A stretch of 64,000 nt of DNA, from NCBI GenBank assembly GCA_027475525.1, contig JAMWFC010000117.1, forward strand, positions 2,652,183 to 2,716,182. The letters run 5' to 3'. The notes under the pieces were generated by a model, which was given only the letters and a program-made list of their open reading frames with translations, was not told the origin of the DNA and did not search any database. Shown here piece after piece: positions 32,768 to 44,000 of this stretch (within the stretch, counting starts at the first letter, position 1; every line of letters starts with the position of its first letter). Made by a program: the position numbers and the translations under genes. Source of the stretch: Macrolepiota albuminosa. Taxonomy: Eukaryota; Basidiomycota; Agaricomycetes; Agaricales; Agaricaceae.

Positions 32768-34381
32768 CTACTGCCGTCTGTGAGTTCTGCGCCCGGGGAG
32801 GTTGTTTCCTGGGTGCCGTTGTTGAAAGTCCCGGAGTTTGTCGAGGGCGCCTTCGAGGTTTCTGCGTGGTTCCCAGGTGTCGTCTTCCGGGCCATATCCC
32901 TTCCACCGTATGAGGAAGTGGGGTCGTCCACGAATGTTCCGGGAGTCGAGGATGTCCTCAACTTCGTAGTGGTACTCGTCCTCGACCTCGACCGGGGGAG
33001 GGGGCTCGGGGCGCCGTTCGGGGAAAGGATCCGGGGGGTGTCGTTCCAGGAGGCGGACGTGGAATACCGGGTGCAGACCTTTTAGTCCCGGGGGGAGCTC
33101 GATCTTGTAGGCGTGGGATGAGACCTTCTTCAATATTTTGAATGGGCCGAGACGCTTGTGATCGAGTTTTGGGGAGGGCCGGCGGGTGCGGAGGTGTCGT
33201 CGATCTAACCATACCTTTGTCCCGGGGGCCCAGTCGGGGGTGTCTTCCTGTTTCCGGTCGGCGTGTTTCACATAGGCCCGGTTCGCGGTGTCGATCTCTT
33301 CCCGGAGGAACTTGTGAAGGGATTGGAGATTCCGGGCGACGTCGTGGGCGGCGTGCGACGGGATGTCCCGGAGCGAGAGCGTCAGTCGAGGGTGGTATCC
33401 CTTGTTGGCAAAGAAGGGTGATACCCCGGTGGCAGAGTGTGGCGTGTTGTTGTAGGTGAACTCGGCCAGGGGGAGCTCGGCGTGCCAGTCGTCCTGCAAG
33501 TAGTTGACGTACAGCCGGAGGTACTGCTCGAGGGACTGGTTGACCCTTTCGGTTTGGCCGTCGGTTTCGGGGTGGTAGGCGGTAGAGAGGTTAGTCTTTA
33601 CTTCAAGTGCCTTACACAGGGAAGTCCAAAACTTGGACACGAAGAGGGGGCCACGGTCGGAGACGATGTCGTCCGGGAGTCCATGTTTGGCAAAGACGTG
33701 TTCGAGGAACAGTCGGGCGAAGTCCGGGGCGGTGTCCGTGGTGTGGCAGGATAGGAAGATGCCCTGTTTGGTTAGCCTGCACACAACGACGAGAATGGCA
33801 TCGAACCCTTCAGACTCCGGGAGTTCGACGATGTGGTCCAGGGATATGGAGGACCAGGGGCGTCGTCCGACTGGCAGGGGTTTCAGGAGTCCGTATGGCC
33901 GGTGTCGGGGGACCTTGGCCCGGAGGCAGGGTTCACATGATCGAATGTAGCGGGTCACGTCCTTCTTCAACCCTGGCCAAAAGTAAGTCCGGGAGATCAG
34001 CTGGAGAGTCTTACGTATCCCAGGGTGTCCCCGGAGCTTATGATCGTGGTGTTGACGGAGGACATCGTAGCGGAGTTGGGCGTGATCCGGGACGTAGATG
34101 CGGCCGTCCCGGAGGAGGAGTTTTTCGTCGGGGAATAAGGAGAAGGCGGGGTCCCGGTCAGTCTTGTCGGAAGAGTTTTGGGGGTCGTGATCGGTGAAGT
34201 ACTTGTCTCGGGGAGCGCGGCGGATCTGGTTCAGGGTTCCTTCGTCGTTTAAGATCAGTACAGCATTCAGATGTTCGGGAGGGATCACCACGCGATGATT
34301 GAACGCAATGCGTTCCGCCTCGAATGACTTCTTGGGGTAGACGTCTGGTCGGCGGGTAAGGGCATCGGGCTTAGCTCCCAG
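32768..34381 (-). pseudogene. element C integrase with C-terminal chromodomain
   Basis: The frame starts after the RNase H fragment, separated by one TGA (34382-34384) in ...[21 protein letters not shown], then continues to TAG at 32768. Integrase shows H-x3-H and C-x2-C ([33 protein letters not shown]), [34 protein letters not shown] and [20 protein letters not shown] for the D,D,E residues. A GPF-type [19 protein letters not shown] follows. The chromodomain reads [20 protein letters not shown], then [13 protein letters not shown]. This is the best-preserved coding part of C. Confidence 0.88.
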
Positions 34382-35396
34382 TCATCCCGGGCAGTACTGA
34401 ATCGTGAAGTCGTACTCCGAGAGGATCTCGGACCACCGGGCCTGCCGTCGACTCAGTTGCTTGGTAGTGGTGAAGTACTGCAGGTTGTTATGATCCGAGT
34501 AGACCTGAATCCGATGCCGGGCTCCGAGCTGCTGTAATTCTTCCCGGAGGATCGTATTATGCCTATACTTTACCATGGTTTGCTCCGGGAGTTCTCCCTG
34601 CGTGAGGCGATCCCCGAATTCGACCAGGCAGTGAGCCCATTCCTCCGGAGTGCCTTCGAAGTCGTCGTGTCCGAATTCCACGAGCAGCGTCCTTGTCCGT
34701 TGCGCGAAGTCCTCCGGTGAGATCCTGAGGGAGCGGAGTATCTCGTCCCGTTGCCGTTCATACTCCTCGAGGCGTCGTCGTCCCATTGGCGAGGGAGGGG
34801 TTCGAGCGGGTGGAGCGGCGGCCAGGTAATGACGAGGGGGGTAGTCGGGGTAGGGGGGTCCTCGGGGTTCTCGGAGTTGGGGGACGGGGCGCTGGCAGCC
34901 GGGTAGTGACAGGGGGGATAGTCGGGGTAGGGGGGTCCTCGGGGTTCTCGGAGTTGGGGGACGGGGCGCTGATAACCGTAGTAGGGGGTGGGTGCAAAGG
35001 GGCCCTCGCTGGGGGGAATGGGGCGAGGTCCACTGGGTACAGGTGGGGTCTCCGGCAGGCCCCCGGGGATGCTCCGGTATGAGGGGACCTCCACGGGTCG
35101 CGAGGTCCACTGGGTACAGGTGGGGTCTCCGGCAGGCCCCCGGGGATGCTCCGGTATGAGGGGACCTCCACGGGTCGCGCCATGGCTAAATTGGGCGGAG
35201 AGGCCCAGCTGGCTGAGGGCCCCAGGTCGTAGAGGGACGGGTCGGGGGCCTAGTGGCGGTGGAGATATGGAGGTTCGTACGGGAGAGGTGGGTAGACAGG
35301 GCGGGGGGTCTGCGCGGAGTAGTGGTCGGGTACCGGGCGTCCGTAAGGGTCGGTCTGGTACCCGGTGGGGTAGTAAGTGTGAGTATACGTAGCCAT
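34382..35396 (-). pseudogene. element C gag-like N-terminus fused to an RNase H fragment
   Basis: ATG 35394-35396 (MATYTHTYYPTGYQTDPYGR) begins a Pro/Tyr-rich gag-like frame, soon hit by a TAG and a 77-bp duplication. Tandem Pro-rich units follow (34,830-34,980). The last frame has a helical gag-like part ([20 protein letters not shown], then [20 protein letters not shown]) and passes without a break into [20 protein letters not shown] and [11 protein letters not shown], the end of RNase H. Protease, RT and most of RNase H are therefore absent: an internal deletion joined gag to RNase H in frame. Confidence 0.75.
35023..35176. repeat. exact 77-bp tandem duplication (2 copies)
   Basis: Copies 35023-35099 and 35100-35176 (GCGAGGTCCA...ACGGGTC) fall in the element C gag-like frame. 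Confidence 0.9.
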
Positions 35397-35429
35397 CAAG
35401 AACGGTGTAAGGAGAGAGTCTTGATATTA

Positions 35430-36246
35430 TGTCAGGTTCCGCTGAGTCGGGGGCCTTCCGGGAAAGCAACGCCCTTACGATGCGGACTTGATCTACGAAT
35501 ACTCGGGTGTCTGGAACTCCGGGGCTAGGACTCCGGGGTTCAAGACGAGGACAGGGGTAATCCCGGGAGAGGGGACTAGAGTCCGGGAGTTTTGGGTTGG
35601 GGGTGGCTGAGAGTTAGAGGGGGTCGAGTCGTGAACCGGAGGTTCTAAGACGAGACCAAGTTAGTAACTTAAGAGTCGCGAAGTGCGTACCAAACTTATA
35701 GCACGCGAATACTAAGGCGTGCCAGTCGAAGCGTACCAAACAAGGCGTACCAGTCAAGCAGAGGGCACGCAATATCCAAAGTAACAGTTATGCAATATCA
35801 AGACTACCGAATACAACAGGGAGCTACACTATAAGTACTACGCACGCAATATCCAAAGTAACAGTTATGCAATATCAAGACTACCGAATACAACAGGGAG
35901 CTACACTATAAGTACTGCGGGGCCGGGTCTCGGGGTTCCGGGATGTCTGGGATGGGTTCCGGGGGTTATTGAGTAGCGGCAGGGGCTGTATACCGGGATC
36001 GCGCGTGTGGGGCGCGCGATCAATTGGCGCGGATGGAGCCGTGATGCGTGATGCATGATGGCCAGCACGAGTCGCGTGATCTGATCGTTGATCGGGGCTG
36101 GTGACGGCTGATGGCGGTCCTTGATGCGCGTGATGGCGGTGTCGGCGGTCGTGATGGCGGGGCGTGTCCTGTGGGGTCGGAGGGAGGGTCCCAGAGGGTG
36201 TTCCGGGGGTGTCCCGGGGTGGGCCCGGAGGGGAGGGGTCGTGACA
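35430..36246 (-). repeat. element C 5' LTR
   Basis: TGTCAGG...GTGACA as in the 3' LTR; the 77 extra bases are the duplication at 35765-35918. In element sense the sequence after the LTR is TAATATCAAGACTCTC, which does not start with TGG as 3'-tRNA primer sites do, so C probably primes differently from A and D. Confidence 0.92.
35765..35918. repeat. exact 77-bp tandem duplication (2 copies)
   Basis: Copies 35765-35841 and 35842-35918 (GCACGCAATA...GTACTAC) explain the length difference between the two C LTRs. Confidence 0.92.
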
Positions 36247-37118
36247 TGTTGCAGCTTGAGCAGTGGTGCATGGGAACCACCATTGAGCATTCAAATAGCG
36301 ATTAGTTTTATCGCGTAGTTGCTCCTGGAGTGCGCGTGGGCAGCGCGGCAAGTGGTACTTATATTGCTTGCTCTCATCTATGAGATTGATCTCATGGTTT
36401 ACCTCCCGCCATGGCGGGAGCTCCTCCTTGGTCCCATTGACCATGTCGGCAAATTATTCTTGCCATTGCTGATGCAACCGAGGTATATCTTTCTCAACAA
36501 GGCTTGTCGCCTTCTGCTTCGCCTTCATACGCACCGGGGGAAGTACTTCCACCATCTCTGAGGGTGGCCGAGGCGGCGGTGCATATTGCTCACACATTGC
36601 AAGCACCCAATTGACACTGTCATCAGGTATATGTAGTTTCAGCGGAGAACCCACTGCCGCTGCCTTATAAGCCACGAGGCTTTTCCCCTCACGTACAAGT
36701 GAGTACGCTACGGACACCTCGTCCAAGGCTGGCTGGCGATATGCTGGTTTGACGGTCATCCGTCTCTGGTGCGCATTTCGCGCACATATGGCTGCAACCA
36801 GCTCGTTCCACTCTTGCGGCATTTGGGGGTTGTATGCCCAGTCGTACTCCAGCAGGGGTGCTGGTCATTCCCATAGGGACCGTGTGTCCCCCTCTCCTGA
36901 GGCTTCCGCCTCTCGGATGCTGTCTCTCAAGTTATCCAACTTGACTCGTGAGGACGTAGGTGGACATACATCCACTGAGTCCTCCTGTTGTCTCGCCTTT
37001 TGATGGCGCTTGTCTGGAGGCTTTGCACCTCGAATATCAGGAGCGATTATTCGCTCGTCGCTCCTCTTAGAGGCTTGATACTCCTCCTCGCTCATCATCA
37101 CCACGTTGTGGTCTGCGC
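36247..37118 (-). pseudogene. element B pol, N-terminal part between insertions C and A
   Basis: It follows on from the protease segment across insertion A. The minus strand reads NVVMMSEEEYQASKRSDERI, then a linker with PPTSSRVKLDNLRDSIREAE. Further on it reads WNELVAAICARNAHQRRMTV and SLVAYKAAAVGSPLKLHIPD. The start of RT follows (EELPPWREVNHEINLIDESK, then YHLPRCPRALQEQLRDKTNR) up to the C insertion point, after which RT resumes at 29,526. This is normal gypsy order between protease and the RT fingers. Confidence 0.8.
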
Positions 37119-38051
37119 TGATGACGCCCAAAGTTTGGTCAGCAACAAATGTAGCAATTGTGTTACCGTACCAAGAGTGTGCGTTGGGCACGCTAAAAGT
37201 GATTTGAGGAGTCCCAGGCAGGTCCCAGAGAACGCGCCTGTGAAAAAGAGGAAAATCGGTAACGGGGTCGGCAAGAGTCAAGCGCTAAGGTAAAGCGCTT
37301 AAGAAAAGAGCGGTAAGTGAACACGGCAAGGTCAACGGCAAGAGCACGGTAAGCTTAGCGAGATCTAAGCGTCGATAATGCCTGCCGTAGTTGCAAGGCG
37401 CGAATAAGTCGAAGTTTAGCGAGAGTCTGCAACTGCCAACAAGTTCGACGTTGCCGACCGTAAATGAGCTCTTGAGCGTAAGAGAGAGACTGATGTAAGG
37501 GGGAAACTCTGGTCTATTCGTCTGATGGTGTATGTACAAGTCGGTAAGTAATATATATACTACAAGGAGTTCACCGTCGCCAGTGACCAACCATCGCCAA
37601 AGTGCGGTAAACTGGAAAATTTCATAGGGGTAGCTCCAACGGTTTCAGATCCCTACCGTCTTTTCAAGACCCTTGGCGCCACCAGGCGGCAGATCGCGGT
37701 GCTAAACCATCACTCCATCACTCTTCTGTCTGTCAGAACCCCTAAGCGATGTTAAGCGCCAAATCGAGACGCTAAGCGGTGTCAGACGCCAAGGTCAAAC
37801 GCCAAGCTGTCCGTCAGTTTTTGATAGATCATCAGGCTTCTCGCTAAGCGCTGTCGTCAGTGACTGATGCCATCTGTCAGTTGTCATTCTTGCTGCCGTC
37901 GGTGCTATCATTGATCGGATCTGCTTCTTGCCGTGCGCGGCCGTCAAATATCGCCAAAATTGGATAATTAGCGCGCGCTAAGGTATTTTGAGTTGGTGCC
38001 GTGTTGCCGTCGCCTGCCGTTGATGCGCTGATCCTGTATGGGGTCCTATCA
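37119..38051 (-). repeat. element A 3' LTR
   Basis: TGATGACGCCC...GGTCCTATCA on the plus strand, 933 bp; 99.6% identical by eye to the 5' LTR. Confidence 0.95.
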
Positions 38052-38062
38052 TCTCCCCCCAA
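38052..38062 (-). other. element A polypurine tract
   Basis: The minus strand reads TTGGGGGGAGA, directly abutting the LTR start TGATAGG. The following plus-strand AACTGAAAAATTGACTGTCC is also conserved next to the D 3' LTR. Confidence 0.75.
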
Positions 38063-38220
38063 CTGAAAAATTGACTGTCCTCAGTCACCAAATATGGTTA
38101 CCGTTACCGCTTTTGTGACAGGTGGTCCGTGCGTTCTTGAGATTTTGTTTATAGTCCTGGCGCATAAGTTTGGACTTCACCTCTTCTCCCCATCTTTACC
38201 TGGCGCTCAAAAATCAAAAT

Positions 38221-40621
38221 ATGTCCTTCCGTATTCCAACTCCGCCCCCAGTGCCCTCTCATGGCGCCGAGGCGCCCCAAAAACTAGTGGTTGGCGTGAT
38301 GAAACTTCTGGAGCGATGGTACGAGGTACGCGTTCTTGGCGTTGGTTGGGATCGAGAAATCGAGGTGCGGGAGTGGTGCCGTGCGCGATATGTCGACAAT
38401 CGTGGCGCTGAGTGGTTAGCGCCCTTTTCTCGTTTCGTAAGTTGTCTCTGTTGCCTGCCGTGTCGCTTAGCTGATTGCTTCCTAGGCGCCTCCCCCTGTC
38501 CCCACTATCGAGGACGAGTTGGAGGACATTCTGTCCGGGGCGTTGCCGATGACGGTAAGCGCGCCTGCGACAGAGTGAGTATTTCTAACCACTTCATCCT
38601 AACTTAGCTCTGGTCTGATTTATCCCCCCACAGCAAACAAGAAGTGTTGGCGCCGTTGGCACGTATGCAGGTGGAGGAGGAGATCGCGGCAAGACAGGAG
38701 GAGGTTTCTCAAGACGCCCGCGAGATTACCAGGGCACTAGAGGAGCGGGAGAGAGTGGCAGCATTGGCGGCAGAGATGGAGGACGTTGCCGCGGGGAAGG
38801 CGCCTGTCGTTGAGAGGCCGGCAGTAGCAGAGGGATCCGGCAAGGTAGGTCGCGCCGGTAGCACTTCGAGCCCAGTGCTGCTGGCTAGCAAGTCGGGCTC
38901 GCCGAGGAAGCCGGTAGGCGCTTCCAAATGCAAGGTAAGTGCTGAATTTTGCTTACCGTTGCCGACTGTCGCTAACAACATTTGCAGAGTCGCAAGGCGG
39001 CTCCTCAATACGCGGTGAGTGGTACTTTCTTTCTGAACTGGAATTACTAAGTTTCTGCAGGCGCCAACCCAACGTTCCTTTGACGACAAGGAACTGAGAG
39101 GTTTGCTTTTGCCGCGTCGGGAGGAAGCCGTCCTGGACAAGGGGCAAGAGGCCAGGGTCGTAATGGAGGAAATGAAGGGGAAGAAAACCGTTTCCTTGGC
39201 GACTTGACAAGCCTTTAAGGAGGCACGGGGAGCGGTAAGTAACTTTTTCTGTCTGTTTTAGTCTCTTGCTGACTTGTAGCGCTAGTGTGACAAGTGCTGG
39301 GCCGACAACGACCCAGAAGGCTGTTGGTTCCCGACTGGGGCCCAGCCGTGCTATCGTTGTGGCGCTCTAAAACGCGCTTGCACCATTGACGGGGCCAAGA
39401 GTCGTGAGCGTGGCGGCGTGCCAGATGCCCTCGTCGAGAAAACGTTTTCCCGCGCCGTCTTGGTTAGGAGGGCTAGGGAGTTTGTGGAGGGGCAGAGGGA
39501 GAAGGTCGCTGCCGGTGGTATGGCAGCCATTGGACGTGCCTCCTTGGCGTTGCCGACACGCCAAGGAGATGGGACGGAAACAGTCGGCCAACGAGGCGCT
39601 GGAGAGCGCCAAGGGACTTTGGTCCCAGAAAAGCGACAAGCCCCTTCCTCCAGCAAAGGGAAGGGCAAAGCAAAGCGACCTCGGGTAGTGTCGTCGCCTT
39701 CCCCCTCGCCAACCCCTCAAGACACCGAAATGGCCGATCTCGAGAAGGCCTTGGCGGCGAGTCGCCTGCCTCCTCGCGATTCTGAGGCAGGCCCAAGTGG
39801 CCTCCTGTCGCCTATTCATTTGGCGGCGAGGTCCCTTGGCGAGGAGCAGGAGGTAGGAGAACGGGAAGCGGTTGGCGACTCGGCGCCTCAAGAGGAGCGG
39901 GAAGACGCTCCTGCAGAGAGGAGCAGGAGGTAGGAGAACGGGAAGCGGTTGGCGACTCGGCGCCTCAAGAGGAGCGGGAAGACGCTCCTGCAGACGTCAA
40001 GATGGGGGAGGAGAAGGCAGAGGGGGCGGCAATGGGAGGGGATGAGGACGCTGAAGAGGAGGAGGATGAAACCTTGGCGACGAGGAGGTGGTAGCGGGAG
40101 AGGGTGAGGGGGTGGCAGGAGTCACTAGGGAGGAGCCTGAGTGGCGCTGGCTACCTCCCTACAGTAGCGTGGCCCCTTGGGAGGTTTCAGACCCGGAGGA
40201 CGTTGCCGGTCTGGAGCCTAGGCGCCCCGTGGTCGCCAGGGTCAATCCCTCTTGGACCCCCCAGCCGCAGCCAACGGTCACAGGCGACGCTTTCAACTGG
40301 CTGGGACAAGACCTCGTGTACCCGGTGGTGGCGCTTAACCCGTGGGAGATGTTGGAGAGGTTTTCGAGGAGGGCGGCAACGATGGAGGCGTCAATGAGTC
40401 GGGAGCGGGAACGAGTCCACGGTCAATTGATGGCGCTGAGGTTGCGTTACTCCAATTTGGGTCGTAGCCTTAGCGTTCTCTGCGACTACCAGGCAGATTG
40501 CCAAGCCACCATCGACTGGCAAACCACCAATAATATCTTGCCGGGCGACCTGCTTCCCCTTCGCGATTCCTCCTTGCCCATTACTGACGACTCCCTTTTG
40601 ATGGACGATGTTAGCGAGTAA
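38221..40621 (+). CDS. element A antisense accessory gene: six-Cys zinc-cluster-like protein
   Basis: ATG 38221-38223 (MSFRIPTPPPVPSHGAEAPQ) opens a gene opposed to gag-pol. Exons read VREWCRARYVDNRGAEWLAP, APPPVPTIEDELEDILSG, KQEVLAPLARMQVEEEIAAR (charged coiled coil), SRKAAPQYA, APTQRSFDDKELRGLL and CDKCWADNDPEGCWFPTG, then PCYRCGALKRACTIDGAK. Cysteines are C-x2-C-x8-C-x8-C-x2-C-x6-C, one gap longer than classic Zn2Cys6. A basic stretch KGKGKAKRPR, an acidic region and WLGQDLVYPVVALNPWEMLE follow; the end is DSLLMDDVSE, TAA 40619-40621. Introns start GTAAGT or GTGAGT and end in TAG or CAG. Defects: TGA 39205-39207 (likely CGA), a frameshift near 40,070 and a 77-bp duplication. Homologous to the D gene; function unknown. 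Confidence 0.72.
39841..39994. repeat. exact 77-bp tandem duplication (2 copies)
   Basis: Copies 39841-39917 and 39918-39994 (GAGGAGCAGG...CTGCAGA) fall in the acidic part of the element A antisense gene. Confidence 0.92.
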
Positions 40622-41054
40622 ACGGACCTTAGCGTAGATAGGCCGTTTATGTATATATATATTTTCTTTGCCGTCTTGTTCTATAAATGTTTTTGCCGCC
40701 TCCTTGCTGAGTGGACTTATAAGTCTTATAATCTGAGTTAGCGCAACGGCAGAGAGCAAGGAAGGTAAGGCAAAGAGAAAGCAAGCGGTAAGTATTCTAA
40801 AGTAGGTTTTAGCAAGAAGAGTAGTAGGTGAGGGACTTAGACAAATTTTGAGGAAAAAGGGAAACGCTCAGTAGATCATCATAGCGAAAAACCCTTGGCG
40901 AGAGTTGCGCAATGCGCTAAGCGTTGGCGACACGCTAGCGCTGCGGCTTGACTATGTAAGAAATTGTCTGTTTGAATATAGTATAGTAAGTATCGGCAAG
41001 CAAGATAAGTACAGTAAGTAATAGAAAAATGAGAGCTTATCAGTATAGTCTTTT

Positions 41055-44000
41055 CTAATCATTTTCTTCTTCTTCAACTAGAGTCGGTAAGTCATCATCG
41101 TCCAATAATTCGGTTTCTTCAAGTTCTCTCAGCTTGGCGGTGTCAATATCTAGCGCTTCAAGCGGCAAGTCAATTTGTTCTCTAGCGAGATATGGCAATA
41201 GGCGAAAAGCGGCAACGGGTCGATGCAGTACCGAACCATCTAATTCACAGAGCACATAAGCGCCGCCACGGTTACGAGAGATAACTACCAAGGGTCCCAG
41301 ATAGCGCGGGCGCATTTTCTTATTGTATGAGGTTTCAATTTTGGAGTTGCGCATAAGCACTAGCGCTCCCCGCGGGAAGTTGTAATCTTTGATAGTCACG
41401 CTATGGTCGGTTTCGAATCGCAGGGCTGCTTGGCGACGAGCGCTAAAGACTACCTCGTGGAGTCGGTCTAAATCTTCTTTCCTTCGCTGGAGGTCAATGG
41501 CTCGTCTGGCGATAAGGTCGGTAGTCGCTAAGATGCTGTTGGGTGCTGGCTGAAGATAGGTCGCTTCTATAATGTCGGCAGGGAGTAACGGATGGGTGCC
41601 AGTAGCCGCGTAATAGGGAGAACAACCCATGCGCTTACGAATGGTAACTCTTTCCGACCAAAATACTGAATATGTCGCTTCACTCCAACGAGACTCGTCG
41701 CCATCGACTGCCTTGAAGAGCGCTTGCCGAACGTCAAAGTGTGGTCTCTCTACCAGGCCATTGGCGCGCTTGTTGTAGCCAGATACTCGAATGTGGTGAA
41801 TGTTGTATTTCTTGGCGAGATATGTAAGTGCTTTGATAATGGGCGCACCGTTATCCGTGACGATTTTTCTTAGCGCTCCCCACCGGCAAATGACATCCTC
41901 AAATAGCCACTTGGCGACCGCATCGGTATTTTCTCTTTGAAGCATTCGAAATTCAGGCCAGTGGATTAGCGAGCAACGACCTTGAATGATATACTTGTAG
42001 CGACCAGACTTGGGCATATGCATGGTGTCGACGTAGATTTTGCTGAAGAGGGGAGCTGGCGTTGCAACGGTTGGCGGTATGAGCACTTGGCGTGTCTGTT
42101 GAATTTGGCAGAGGTGGCAAGTCCTAATGTACCAGGCGATGTCGGCACTAGCGTGTGGCCACCAGAAGCGTTCTAACAGAGAAGCTCAAGTAGCGTACAG
42201 ACCTCTATGACCTAGCTCATCATGCATAGCGCGCAAGACTCGTAAGCGACCTTCTGGCTTGATGATCAGCTTGTGAGCGCCATCTCGATTTTGTCGCCAA
42301 AGTCTGTTGTCGGTAAAGAAGAAATGGGTAGCATATCGGATAAAAGTAGCGTATTGTTCATCGGTAAGGTCTGGGGGTCGCTTAAGGTCTTGTAGCCATT
42401 GTTCAACGATTAACAAGCAACTGTCTTCTGCCTTTGCTTTGGCGGATCGGGGGACGGCATCGTAGGTCAGGTTTCTGCTGTCTTCTCTTAGCAGATGAGG
42501 TTCCTGTACGATGTTTACTGGAGGCAAGTCTTGTTTAAGGATGCTTGCCGTGTAGAACGTGAGGGGTGTGCTAAAGGTCTCGGGGCGGTAAGGGACGATG
42601 GGATGTAACAGGATACTGGTAGGCTGTTGCCGTCGTAGTAGGGGAATCGGTTGTTGTATGAGGTGCACAAAACCATGTAGTCTATCGATCCAGTCCTCGA
42701 AATCGCTATCAGCCTGTGGGTCCACTGCCGGGTCGCCAGGCTGCCGTGGTCGCCTAGAGAGTCCATCTGGTCCGTGGAAAGAGCTCTTGACGTGTACCAA
42801 CTCAAAGTGAAACATGAGGATAGCGACTACCCACCGGTTCATGCTAGCGGATGGCTGGATATCGGGATTCTGCAGCATGCCTTTGATGTACCTAGCGTCG
42901 ACTTCAACAATCAGATTCCGCACGCCAATCAAATATATCTTTAGCGACCGGAAGGCTTTGAAGAGCCCATAGAGTTCTAGCTTAAGCTGACTGTAGCGAG
43001 ACTCTCTGTTGTTTAGCGTGATAGACCCAAAGCAGTTGTAGCGTCGCTGTTTCCAATTGTCGCTAAGGCATTGGCACAAGAAGTAGCCAACGGCAATGTA
43101 CGAGGTGTCCACCGCCAAGATAACAGGGTCGGCAGAGGTATAATCGATGGGGACTAGGGGCTTGGCGTCTTGCAGGGCTTTTACTAAGTCGCGTTGGGCA
43201 GTGACCTGGTCTGGCCCAAATTCGAAGGGCTCGTTAGCGCGGGTGAGTCGGTTAAGGGCGTGTGCGCGATGGGCAAAGTTCTTGACGAATATCCTGAGAA
43301 CGCCAACGGTACCAAGAAAGGCGCGAACTTCAGATAAGTCGCGGCAAGGACCCCAGCGCTCCAAGAGTGCTAAGCAAGACTCGTCGGGAACGCGTCCGTT
43401 GGGAGTGCAGATGTGACCGAGTATTTTGAACCTTGGCGCGCAAAGGAGGAGTTTGTGACCGCTAAACGTACCACCGCTATACTTCATTCGTTGGAGGACT
43501 CGATTGAGCAGCTGGAAGAACTCCCATAGCGCTAAGCGAATGTTGGAGTTGTCGGGATGGGTCGCCGGTAAGCCGTTTACGAGTCGCCAGTCTTTGGGAC
43601 CTTTGACGCCAACGTCATCAATGAAGCTTAAGACGTTATGCGGTATCTCGGGTTGGAGGATGAAGGTGATGTCGTCATGGAATATGGGGACTGAGTTTGT
43701 CCAGCCCATCGGTAAGGTGACTAGGCGCAAGGCGCCAAACGGAGTTTGAAAGGTGGTGAGGTCACGGGAAGAGGGGTGTATCAAGCGTTCGTCGTAGCCA
43801 ACATAGAGGTCAAGGGTGGCGCCACAAATGCGCCTGGCAAAGAACTCGGCAACGTGGTCAGGAAATGGCGGTACGCCAGAGTGTCGTATAGTAACTCTAT
43901 TCAGCGGTTCAAGACTGTGGACTATGCGTAGATTGCCGTTCTTTTTGAGGACGCAGAACCAATGGGAGCAGTAAGAACTATTTGAGGGCTCGTAGACGCC

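Larger units (their letters stand above)
29527..36246 (-). mobile_element. element C: chromovirus deletion derivative carrying an antisense accessory gene
   Basis: LTRs of 740 bp (29527-30266) and 817 bp (35430-36246, which includes a 77-bp duplication) are flanked by a perfect 5-bp target duplication TGTTG (29522-29526 and 36247-36251). The element lies on the minus strand inside element B's pol. Inside are a gag-like start, an RNase H fragment fused to it, a full integrase with chromodomain, an antisense Cys-rich gene, a polypurine tract and one 100-N gap. Protease and RT are missing. Confidence 0.92.

Noticed and set aside
34800..34980. Tandem repeat GGTAGTCGGGGTAGGGGGG... taken at first for another 77-bp artefact
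   Set aside because: The two units are about 84 bases apart and diverged at several positions, so it is a natural Pro-rich repeat in the gag-like frame.
37285..37590. 101-codon minus-strand frame in the A LTR (repeated at 47713-48018)
   Set aside because: Identical in both LTRs and starts with a non-ATG codon; LTR sequence, not a gene.
39283..39285. TAG just before CDKCW in the element A antisense gene, first read as a nonsense codon
   Set aside because: It is better explained as the AG of the 3' splice site (GCGCTAG|TGT), in the same position as CTCAG|TGC in element D.
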